The notes beneath the pieces are model-generated. The model saw only the letters and a list, made by a program, of their open reading frames with translations. It was not told the DNA's origin and did not search any database. The position numbers and the translations under genes were made by a program. DNA of 38,716 nucleotides from Caldifarciminota bacterium. Its GTDB lineage: Bacteria; Hydrothermota; 32-111. This document shows, in pieces, positions 31,932 to 38,716 of this stretch. Location: NCBI GenBank assembly GCA_030592285.1, contig JAUVJU010000003.1:1-38716 (forward strand), written 5' to 3'. Numbering within the stretch: the stretch's first letter is position 1; each line of letters begins with the position of its first letter.

Positions 31932-34265
31932 ATGAAAAAGAATATTGTTTTATTGTTCTTGATAATAATGTGTATAAATATTATATCAAAGGAAGTGATT
32001 CGTATTAAATGGAATGATTTTGAATTTGTTAATAAAGTATTAAAGGAAACAGACATTGCAGGACAGAAGAGATTTCACTTTGTTGATATTGTTGCCGATG
32101 AGGGGCAGATAAATACACTTATCTCACATGGAATAGCATTTGAAAAGGTTACAAGGCCATCGGCAAAAGCAAGCTTTTTATCATTGGACAGCATATATAA
32201 TTGGATGGACAATCTCCACTCTGCATATCCATTAATAACAGATATTGATACAATTGGATATACAAATGTTTACGGATATCCTTTAAAGATATTAAAGATC
32301 AATGGGGCAAATCCCTTAGTGCAGGAAGCCAATCAAAATGGATTTCTTTTAATGGGTTGTCATCATGCCCGTGAATGGCAAACAGCATCCCTTCCAATGT
32401 TTTGGGCTGATTCCATTCTAAATACTTATGCAAGCGATTTGCAGATACAGGATCTTATTGATAGTACATTTATTATTGTTTTTCCTGTTGTTAATCCGGA
32501 TGGATACTATTATTCAATAGAGTTTGATGACAATTGGCGAAAAAACAGAACTCTAAGAAATTCAGTTTATGGTGTTGATCTAAACAGAAATTATCCCGGA
32601 TCTTGTTTTGGTGAACCATTAGCTGATTGGGGTTTTATTGCCAATTCAGCCACAACACATTATCCTTCTTCATATGTTTATTGTGGACCATATCCAGCAA
32701 GCGAGATTGAAGTTAGAGCAGTACAAGATCTGATAAAGACCTATAATTTCAAGATCACTATTTCATTACATTCATATGCAGAAGCAATTATATGGCCCTG
32801 GGGTTCCGTTTTATATGGTGCTCCCGATTCACTGCTTCTTGAGTATGTTGGAACCAATATGGCAAATCGTATGCGTAAACAGGATGGTGTAAGCGTGTAC
32901 GATGCATATCAATCCGTAGGGTTGTATCCAACAAGCGGTGATAGTGATGACTGGATCTATGGTTATGCAAAATTTATTTTAGGCAAAACAATCTTACCAT
33001 TTACTTATGAAGTTGATGTTTCCTTTAATAATGCCACTCCTATTCAATTAGATTCACTTTATAGAAGGGTATATCCAGGCATACTATATGGGGCATTTTA
33101 CACGGATTCATTAAGTGGAACAGCAATAGATGTTCCATTAGAACCATTATTAAGTTTCAGCACAGATACTTTAAAGTGGAGTACGGAAAATGGTGAGAAT
33201 GCATCTTCTTTTGATGTTTATACATATAAAAATCCATTTACTATTTGTGATTCAATGAACAATATTCTGCTTTTTAATAGTGATAATTTTGAAAAAGTTT
33301 TTTTATCCGGTGCAACAAATGATACTATTTATCATGCTATAGATATTGCTTCAGGAACTGGTATTCTGCAAAGTATTCACAAATTTTTACCAAATAGTAC
33401 GGATTCAATTAAAGTAAAGGTAGACTATGATCTTGAATTTAATTATGATAAGGCATTTATTGAAGTTAGTGAGAATAATCTTGAATATACAATTATTGAT
33501 ACTATTAATGGAATATTAAATGGTTCTTCTTCCGGATGGGAGGAATTATCTTTTTCCCTTAATGAATATGCTGGAAAAGAAATCTTTATTAGGATTAGAA
33601 CCATTTATGATGGGAACACTTTTGGCAGTGGTTTATATATTGATGACATAGAACCCATACAGGTTTTTGATACATTTTTTGTTTTAGTGGATGACATTAC
33701 AGATTCAATGCTTTTGATAGAAGCAATATATGATAATAATTATTTTGCAGTTATTCCGAATATTTTTAATAGACAAACATGGCTTTCCGATAGAGAGCAG
33801 TATGCTTTAACTGCAATAAATGAAAATTATATTTCCTGCGTTATTGAAAAGGGGTTTATAAAATTAAAATTTAAAACAACAAGTATGGAAAACACATTTG
33901 TTATTTATAAAAAAATAAATAATAAATATGAAAAAGTTGCCTGTGTTTCAGACAATGAATGGATTGATAAAAATCCTATAAATGGAAAAAATGAATATCA
34001 GGTGAAGTTTTTCCAATCGGATAATTATGTAGAGGAAAAACATATTCAAATATTCTATTCAGATATTTCAGAAATATTATCATTAAATAATTCATTTTTA
34101 ACAATGGACCTATTAAACAATAAACTTGAAAAACTCCGCACTAATTACAGAATAGATATATATGATAAATCAGGAAGAAGCATAGAATATGTTAAATCAC
34201 CGGGTATATATTTTCTTAAAGAAAAGGAATCGGATATTAAATATAAGATAATGATAATGGAATAG
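31932..34265 (+). CDS. Secreted M14 zinc carboxypeptidase with beta-sandwich C-terminal region
   Basis: 777 residues, AGGAG before the ATG. A signal peptide covers about residues 1-19. An N-terminal segment to about 80 looks like a propeptide. The M14 domain (about 85-375) has the zinc ligands H145 and E148 (HHAREW), H280 (SLHSY), substrate residues N218-R219 (DLNRNYPG) and the catalytic E360 (TYEVD). Residues about 400-590 resemble the immune-inhibitor-A/MAM-like sandwich (WEELSFSLNEYAGKEIFIRI, GLYIDDIEP). The end holds a sorting-domain-like stretch (RIDIYDKSGRSIEYVKSPGIYFLKEK, here beyond the usual CTERM motif) as in FCB bacteria. It probably degrades peptides outside the cell. Confidence 0.85.
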   Translation: MKKNIVLLFLIIMCINIISKEVIRIKWNDFEFVNKVLKETDIAGQKRFHFVDIVADEGQINTLISHGIAFEKVTRPSAKASFLSLDSIYNWMDNLHSAYPLITDIDTIGYTNVYGYPLKILKINGANPLVQEANQNGFLLMGCHHAREWQTASLPMFWADSILNTYASDLQIQDLIDSTFIIVFPVVNPDGYYYSIEFDDNWRKNRTLRNSVYGVDLNRNYPGSCFGEPLADWGFIANSATTHYPSSYVYCGPYPASEIEVRAVQDLIKTYNFKITISLHSYAEAIIWPWGSVLYGAPDSLLLEYVGTNMANRMRKQDGVSVYDAYQSVGLYPTSGDSDDWIYGYAKFILGKTILPFTYEVDVSFNNATPIQLDSLYRRVYPGILYGAFYTDSLSGTAIDVPLEPLLSFSTDTLKWSTENGENASSFDVYTYKNPFTICDSMNNILLFNSDNFEKVFLSGATNDTIYHAIDIASGTGILQSIHKFLPNSTDSIKVKVDYDLEFNYDKAFIEVSENNLEYTIIDTINGILNGSSSGWEELSFSLNEYAGKEIFIRIRTIYDGNTFGSGLYIDDIEPIQVFDTFFVLVDDITDSMLLIEAIYDNNYFAVIPNIFNRQTWLSDREQYALTAINENYISCVIEKGFIKLKFKTTSMENTFVIYKKINNKYEKVACVSDNEWIDKNPINGKNEYQVKFFQSDNYVEEKHIQIFYSDISEILSLNNSFLTMDLLNNKLEKLRTNYRIDIYDKSGRSIEYVKSPGIYFLKEKESDIKYKIMIME

Positions 34266-34314
34266 AAATGAAAACAAATTTGCTGTTTATAGTAATGTAA
34301 GAGAGGTTCGAATC

Positions 34315-35187
34315 ATGATAAACATTCAATTACTTAAAAACATACAAAGAATCACCATAACAGCTCTTTTTGCGGACGATGAATTGATGAATCAATTGGT
34401 TCTAAAAGGGGGAAGTGCCATAAGTTTAATCTATGGTTTATCGAATAGAGCTTCTGTTGATTTGGATTTTTCAATGGAATTAGATTTTGACCAATTATAT
34501 TTAGATCAAATCGAAAATAAAATTGAGATGCTTTTGAAAAAAGAGTTTAAAAGGAACAATTATACAATCTTTGATTTTAAATTTGATGCAAAACCTAAAA
34601 ACAACAATGATCCAAATTGGGGTGGCTATAAAATTGAATTTAAATTGATTGAAACAGATAAATATAATGAAAATAATTTAAATAAAGCAAGGCGTGAATC
34701 AATACCCCTTGATGATGAGTTTCATAAGAAATTTACTATTGATATTAGTAAATATGAATATACTCATGAAAAAACAGAGAAGGAAATTGATGGATATATA
34801 ATTTATGTTTATACAATAGATTTAATTATTATTGAAAAAATCCGTGCAATTTGTCAGCAAAATCCTGAATATAAAAAAATAATCAAATCTGCTACTACAA
34901 GACCAAGATCAAAGGATTTTTATGATATTTATATATTACTAAAGGACAAAAATTCAGGTGAATTTATTGATAAAATCAAAGATACTATAAAAATTGTATT
35001 CAAACAGAAGAAGGTACCATTGGAATACTTGATGCAGATAAGTAACCAAAAGAATATACATAAAGCAGACTTTGCATCATTGCGGGACACTTTACCTGTT
35101 AAAGAAAAACTGGAAGAATTTAATGTATATTTTGCATTTATTGTAGAATTGTGCAGAAATATTTATAAATCAATATTTCCAGGATAA
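34315..35187 (+). CDS. AbiEii/AbiGii-type nucleotidyltransferase toxin
   Basis: 290 residues, GAGAGG before the ATG. Motifs of the DUF1814/AbiEii family are KGGSAISLIYGLSNRASVDLD, of which KGGSAI (31-36) and the metal-binding DLD (49-51) are the nucleotidyltransferase core, a middle TIDLIIIEKIRAI and the RPRSKDFYDIYILL motif. AbiEii toxins transfer nucleotides onto RNA, in tested cases tRNA or with GTP, and cause bacteriostasis or phage abortive infection. The gene lies 49 bp after the peptidase gene and has no evident strong promoter. It overlaps the antitoxin gene tail to tail by 25 bp. Confidence 0.83.
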   Translation: MINIQLLKNIQRITITALFADDELMNQLVLKGGSAISLIYGLSNRASVDLDFSMELDFDQLYLDQIENKIEMLLKKEFKRNNYTIFDFKFDAKPKNNNDPNWGGYKIEFKLIETDKYNENNLNKARRESIPLDDEFHKKFTIDISKYEYTHEKTEKEIDGYIIYVYTIDLIIIEKIRAICQQNPEYKKIIKSATTRPRSKDFYDIYILLKDKNSGEFIDKIKDTIKIVFKQKKVPLEYLMQISNQKNIHKADFASLRDTLPVKEKLEEFNVYFAFIVELCRNIYKSIFPG

Positions 35188-36047
35188 TAAACATTCCATT
35201 CCTTATCAAATTTTAGATTTGATAATTTGTGACCAAGATAAAATTTTATTTTAAATGGATTTTTCTTTAATAAGGATAATTGCTGATTTGAATAAACACC
35301 GGATTTTGATAAATAAAAACCGATTGATTGAATATATGGATAAACGAAATCCATCTGTTTAAGATATGCCTGAATCCTATTAAGAGAAATTTTTCCTTTT
35401 ACATTATAATATGCATTCAGAACTTCAGAAATTCCACCAGCATATTCGGGTCTTACTGCTATGTCAATTAAGGTTCTTTCAATATCAGTAATAGAAATTG
35501 ATTCATCATCAAAATTTATTGATATAACCCCTAAATTGTTATGGTTTTTACCATTGAGAATGCAAACTCTATAATTATTCATTTTACAGATATTGTTTGA
35601 TAAACGCTGTGGTCTTAAGAATGCCATATCCACCTTCTCTTGTGATAAAATAGCATTATTAGGGGATCTGGGTTTTGGTGATTGTTCAATATTCAAATAA
35701 TATGTTTTTGGTATTTGATCTGTCAAATTGTGTATAAACATAGCAGAATAATGAGAAAAGTATGAATTTGGTTTTATTGATAAAAGAGTTTTATTCAAAG
35801 AGCCATCTCTCCAAATATAGAGAGATTTGCTGAAAGAGGGGAATTGGAATTTAAGAGACTTAAGAAAAGTATTTTCTTCAAGTAAAGAAATGAATTTTTT
35901 TGTACTAGTATTTTGTGGCAATCTCCAAAAATCAATATTGTTTGAAAGGATTTCGGATATATCTGAATAAGAAAAGACATTATTTTCTAATGAATCAAAT
36001 AATTTAATAATATCCTTTTTGGCTATTTGAAATCTTGTTTGTTTCAC
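35163..36047 (-). CDS. AbiEi-type antitoxin / transcriptional regulator
   Basis: 294 residues from a GTG at 36047 with AGGAG five nt upstream. A longer frame from an ATG 117 nt upstream would include the -10 and -35 boxes and the first palindrome, so I reject it. The N-terminal 75 residues look like a winged helix (FQIAKKDIIKLFDSLENNVF, SDISEILSNNIDFWRL), and the middle carries the AbiEi-like ITDIERTLIDIAVRPEYAGG motif. In the known AbiE systems AbiEi precedes AbiEii in one operon, binds inverted repeats and represses it. Here it is convergent with the toxin and reads toward it, so the two are not in one operon. Confidence 0.75.
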   Translation of the reverse strand: MKQTRFQIAKKDIIKLFDSLENNVFSYSDISEILSNNIDFWRLPQNTSTKKFISLLEENTFLKSLKFQFPSFSKSLYIWRDGSLNKTLLSIKPNSYFSHYSAMFIHNLTDQIPKTYYLNIEQSPKPRSPNNAILSQEKVDMAFLRPQRLSNNICKMNNYRVCILNGKNHNNLGVISINFDDESISITDIERTLIDIAVRPEYAGGISEVLNAYYNVKGKISLNRIQAYLKQMDFVYPYIQSIGFYLSKSGVYSNQQLSLLKKNPFKIKFYLGHKLSNLKFDKEWNVYYPGNIDL

Positions 36048-36093
36048 AAATTCTCCTAATAAAATCCAAATACTATATATATCTCCTTGAATA

Positions 36094-36121
36094 ATAATAA
36101 CATAAATAAATAATTTGTCAA
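36094..36121 (-). promoter_or_regulatory. Promoter of the AbiEi-like gene
   Basis: On the minus strand TTGACA (36121-36116), a 16-bp spacer and TATTAT (36099-36094). The first palindrome of the array (36129-36154) starts 8 bp upstream of the -35 box. The leader contains two Shine-Dalgarno-like sites (AAGGAG near 36082-36087 and AGGAG at about 36052-36057), the second of which serves the GTG. Confidence 0.55.
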
Positions 36122-36128
36122 TAGTTAT

Positions 36129-36371
36129 CCTCATTAGTATATATACTAATGAGGAAATAACCATATAGTATTAAAGAATACATAAGTTGATATAAATGGA
36201 AACTTATAAGGGATATCAACAAAAATACATATTATATTATATAGTATATATACTATATAATACAATGTATATTTTCCATATTTATACATATAAGTTACTT
36301 TTATATTGGAACTTATATATGTTTTTAATGCAAATTAGGTTATGATATATAGTATACATACTATATATCAT
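36129..36371. repeat. P-Q-P-Q-P palindrome array upstream of the AbiEi-like gene
   Basis: Three related palindromes (P) alternate with two inverted repeats (Q). P1, 36129-36154, is perfect over 26 bp (half-site CCTCATTAGTATA). P2, 36235-36262, is perfect over 28 bp (half-site TATTATATAGTATA). P3, 36342-36371, has 14-bp arms (ATGATATATAGTAT) and a 2-bp centre. All share the core TAGTATA-TATACTA or close to it. Q1 is ATAAGTT...AACTTAT at 36182-36207 and Q2 the same arms at 36290-36316. The P centres are 107 and 108 bp apart and the Q centres 108.5 bp apart, as in a diverged tandem duplication of a unit of about 108 bp. AbiEi regulators bind inverted repeats, so P is a good candidate operator. 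Confidence 0.8.
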
Positions 36372-36488
36372 GACTCATGTAGCAAACAATTATATATATG
36401 TAAATTTATTAATTACAGAATAAATTAAATACTAAGAACAAATATCAGTTATTAATCAAGAAAACAACGAAAAAGTTGATGATAATAA

Positions 36489-36517
36489 TAGACAAATGGC
36501 ATAAAAAGTGCTATAAT
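36489..36517 (+). promoter_or_regulatory. Promoter for the second ABC exporter pair, leaderless arrangement
   Basis: TAGACA (36489-36494), a 17-bp spacer and a perfect TATAAT (36512-36517), nine nt before the ATG at 36527. No Shine-Dalgarno precedes that ATG. Confidence 0.5.
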
Positions 36518-36526
36518 AGCGGACTT

Positions 36527-38302
36527 ATGAAAGAAAATATTAAAAAACTGAACATTTTAAAAAGCTTAAAAAGATTATTTCCATATATGATGGGATATAA
36601 ATTGCTTTTTATAAGTGGTTTTTTGGCAATGATATTTATTTCCATAGCACAACTTTTAGACCCATTGATTTTAGCACATATTATTGATGTATCAGTACCC
36701 AATAAAGATATTGCGGATATGGTAAGATATGGAATATTCTTTGTATTAGTGATCATGGTTACAGGTGTTATGTCAAATTTCCAAACAATACTGCTTGCAC
36801 GACTGGGAGTTAAAATAATTATTGATCTAAAAAGACAGGTTTTTGAACATATACTTAAATTACCCGTTTCATATTTTGATGAAAACCCTGTAGGAAAATT
36901 AATTGCACGAGTTGAAAGTGATTGTGAAAAAGTAAAACAACTATTTTCTCAATTCTCAATCATGGTATTTGGCAGCATTTTATTTTTTATTGGAATGATA
37001 GCAGTATTATTCTGGAAAAATTGGCAAATCACTTTTTTTCTTATCATTCCATTACCATTTGTATTTGTACTTATAATGTTCGCAATAAGATATCTTGCTA
37101 CTTATTATAGAAAAATAAGACATTTATATGCCGAATTATCGGGTCTGCTTGCAGAATATATACAGGGAACCCATATTGTACAGATATTCAATAAACGAAA
37201 GATTGTTGAAAATATTATTAATAAAAAGAGCAAAGAAAAGAAAAAGCAGGAAACAAAAGCTGCTTTTTATGAATATTCATTTTGGAGTATTTATTCCTTT
37301 CTTATTGAAACAATGTTTATTGTTCTTGTGATCTTACTTACTACACCAAAAATATTTGCGGGCTTAATGACCTTGGGAACATTGATTGTATTTATTCAAT
37401 ATGGAAGAAGAATGTTTGAACCAATTATTATGATCTCAGAAACATTTAATATGATTCAAAGGGCATTTGTTTCATTGGAGCGCATATTCAGTATTCTTGA
37501 TCTGGAAACAGAAAAAAACAATGAAAAAGGGATTGTTCCAATATTCAATAAAAGTATTAGATTTGATAATGTATGGTTTAAATACAAGAAAGACGAATGG
37601 GTATTAAAAGATATTAATTTTGAAATAAAGAAAGGTGAAAAAATTGCCTTTGTAGGTGCTTCCGGCAGTGGCAAAACAACTACTGTATCACTTTTAGAGC
37701 GATTTTATGCTGTTGATAAGGGTAGTATAACTGTTGACAGTAATAATATAAATGATTTTCCATTACAACAGTGGAGAAAAATGATAGGGCTTGTTTTGCA
37801 GGATATTTATCTATTCCCCGGTAATATTATTGAAAATGTAAGAATTTATAATAATGATATTAATAAAGAACAGGTTGAAAAGGCATTAAAAGCAGTTGAG
37901 GCAGATAATTTTATTTCTAAGAAAAAACATGGCATTGATATGGAACTTAATGAAAGAGGACAAAATATATCTGTTGGTGAAAAGCAATTACTAAGTTTTG
38001 CCAGAGCATTAGTTATTTCTCCTGAAATAGTAATAATGGACGAGGCAACATCATCTGTTGATGCACAGACAGAAAAAAAGATTCAAAAGGTAATGGATAA
38101 GATTTTAAAGAATAAAACAGCAATTATAGTTGCACATAGATTATCATCCGTTGTTAATGCGGACAAGATACTATTGTTTTCAAATGGAAAGATAATTGCA
38201 AGAGGAAAACATTCGGAATTGATGAAAACATCTAAGGAATATCAGAAACTTGTTGAATTACAATTTCTATCAGTTAAGGGAGACAGCAATGCATCACATT
38301 AA
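36527..38302 (+). CDS. ABC exporter half-transporter with degenerate signature
   Basis: 591 residues from the ATG at 36527; in-frame starts 48-51 nt upstream lie within the promoter. Six membrane spans are fused to a nucleotide-binding domain with GASGSGKTT (Walker A), VLQDIYLFPG (Q-loop), NISVGEKQLLSFARAL (signature ISVGE in place of LSGGQ), IVIMDEATSSVD with normal catalytic Glu, and VAHRLSSVVNADK. The degenerate signature suggests it pairs with another subunit; the overlapping downstream gene is the obvious candidate. Not closely alike the pair at 28151-31920, so a second heterodimer is likely. The substrate is unknown. Confidence 0.87.
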   Translation: MKENIKKLNILKSLKRLFPYMMGYKLLFISGFLAMIFISIAQLLDPLILAHIIDVSVPNKDIADMVRYGIFFVLVIMVTGVMSNFQTILLARLGVKIIIDLKRQVFEHILKLPVSYFDENPVGKLIARVESDCEKVKQLFSQFSIMVFGSILFFIGMIAVLFWKNWQITFFLIIPLPFVFVLIMFAIRYLATYYRKIRHLYAELSGLLAEYIQGTHIVQIFNKRKIVENIINKKSKEKKKQETKAAFYEYSFWSIYSFLIETMFIVLVILLTTPKIFAGLMTLGTLIVFIQYGRRMFEPIIMISETFNMIQRAFVSLERIFSILDLETEKNNEKGIVPIFNKSIRFDNVWFKYKKDEWVLKDINFEIKKGEKIAFVGASGSGKTTTVSLLERFYAVDKGSITVDSNNINDFPLQQWRKMIGLVLQDIYLFPGNIIENVRIYNNDINKEQVEKALKAVEADNFISKKKHGIDMELNERGQNISVGEKQLLSFARALVISPEIVIMDEATSSVDAQTEKKIQKVMDKILKNKTAIIVAHRLSSVVNADKILLFSNGKIIARGKHSELMKTSKEYQKLVELQFLSVKGDSNASH

Positions 38303-38716
38303 ATGGCTATGGCAATTGTGGAGAAAACATAAGGGTTTTATTCTACTTTTAACATTACTCACTATTTTATCAACTGGTGTTACAGTAGCATATCCATTGG
38401 TTTTCAGAAATTTACTTGATACAATTTCGGATATTTTAATTCGTCCCGATGCATATCCTTCTCCAGAAAAAGAGATGTATCGCATTGTTTTGATTCTTAT
38501 AGGCATAGGAGTAGTTAAAATGATTGCAGGAATATATCCTGCTTTTAGAGCTTTAATTAATTATATATTTGAATATGTTTTGAGAAAAAGATATTTTTCA
38601 AGCATATTAACTAAGGATTATAATTTCTTTAATCAATATAGAACGGGTGACTTGGTTACAAGATTGACAGATGATTTAGCGGACTTTCCCAAAATATGCT
38701 GGTTTGCCTGTTCAGG
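38289..38716 (+). CDS. ABC exporter half-transporter, N-terminal part (3'-truncated by window edge)
   Basis: 142 codons are visible from the ATG at 38289, with GGGAG before it, overlapping the previous gene by 14 bp. The frame is open to the window end. It begins MHHIKWLWQLWRKHKGFILL and shows a first membrane span (FILLLTLLTILSTGVTVAYP), a second around MYRIVLILIGIGVVKMIAG, and the typical coupling region YNFFNQYRTGDLVTRLTDDL that precedes span 3 in ABC exporters. It would be the partner of the preceding half-transporter. The nucleotide-binding domain is outside the window. Confidence 0.8.
   Translation, partial: MHHIKWLWQLWRKHKGFILLLTLLTILSTGVTVAYPLVFRNLLDTISDILIRPDAYPSPEKEMYRIVLILIGIGVVKMIAGIYPAFRALINYIFEYVLRKRYFSSILTKDYNFFNQYRTGDLVTRLTDDLADFPKICWFACS

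Noticed and set aside
36048-36164. N-terminal extension of the AbiEi-like protein to an upstream ATG
   Set aside because: The extension would cover the -35 and -10 boxes and part of palindrome P1, and the GTG at 36047 has a good AGGAG.
36129-36371. CRISPR array
   Set aside because: The repeated units are palindromes with a 108-bp period and no constant repeat-spacer layout, and no cas gene is visible.
36476-36526. Upstream TTG/ATG starts for the ABC half-transporter
   Set aside because: They lie in or before the TAGACA-N17-TATAAT promoter; residues before the chosen Met do not resemble the family.

Overview
The window is about 38.7 kb of AT-rich DNA (roughly 30% GC by eye) that uses the standard code, with TGA as a stop. 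The organism looks like an anaerobic or microaerobic Gram-negative bacterium. It has an outer-membrane porin with a signal peptide, a soluble (non-lipidated) periplasmic PstS, lipobox proteins, an NfnAB-type transhydrogenase and an ISC-type iron-sulfur cluster system. No rRNA or tRNA gene was seen, so I cannot name the phylum. The gene style (immune-inhibitor-A-like M14 peptidase, large cyclase-ATPase-TPR protein, very low GC) is compatible with uncultured FCB-like or neighbouring candidate lineages, but that is a guess.

Layout. (1) 1-3.9 kb: the end of a probable flavin reductase, then a minus-strand operon of a zinc-ribbon protein, NfnA and NfnB; the same zinc-ribbon module occurs three times in this operon. 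(2) 3.9-6.9 kb: an EamA-like permease, an MscS channel and a diguanylate cyclase with an unusual helical N-terminus. (3) 6.9-15.8 kb: a complete phosphate-starvation locus: CpeT-like lipoprotein, PhoB, PhoR, a four-repeat Pho box with a -10 box, a porin, PstS-PstC-PstA-PstB, a metallophosphoesterase and PhoU. (4) 15.8-19.0 kb: a MITE-like element, an HTH-GHKL ATPase regulator, then minus-strand lipoprotein, UPF0316 membrane protein, NifX-like protein and BioY. (5) 19.0-23.1 kb: a DUF4143-type ATPase; then an Rrf2/IscR-like regulator, an IscS-like protein lacking the PLP lysine, an IscU-DUF59 fusion, and the wreck of a permease gene. (6) 23.1-28.1 kb: a DUF72 protein, a 1307-residue soluble-adenylyl-cyclase-like protein (minus strand) and a second copy of the MITE. 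(7) 28.1-34.3 kb: a heterodimeric ABC exporter and a secreted zinc carboxypeptidase. (8) 34.3-36.5 kb: a tail-to-tail AbiEii toxin / AbiEi antitoxin pair with an array of palindromes upstream of the antitoxin. (9) 36.5 kb to the end: a second pair of ABC half-transporters, the last one cut by the window edge.

The points I find most notable are: the [Fe-S] assembly operon, whose desulfurase has lost its PLP-anchoring lysine and PLP-stacking histidine while keeping the active-site cysteine, beside an IscU fused to a DUF59 domain; the P-Q-P-Q-P palindrome array with a period of about 108 bp at the AbiE locus; a recurring promoter design in which the -10 box ends 6-9 nt before the ATG with no usual Shine-Dalgarno, suggesting leaderless mRNAs for at least six genes; a textbook 11-bp-periodic Pho box; and two related MITE-like elements about 12 kb apart.
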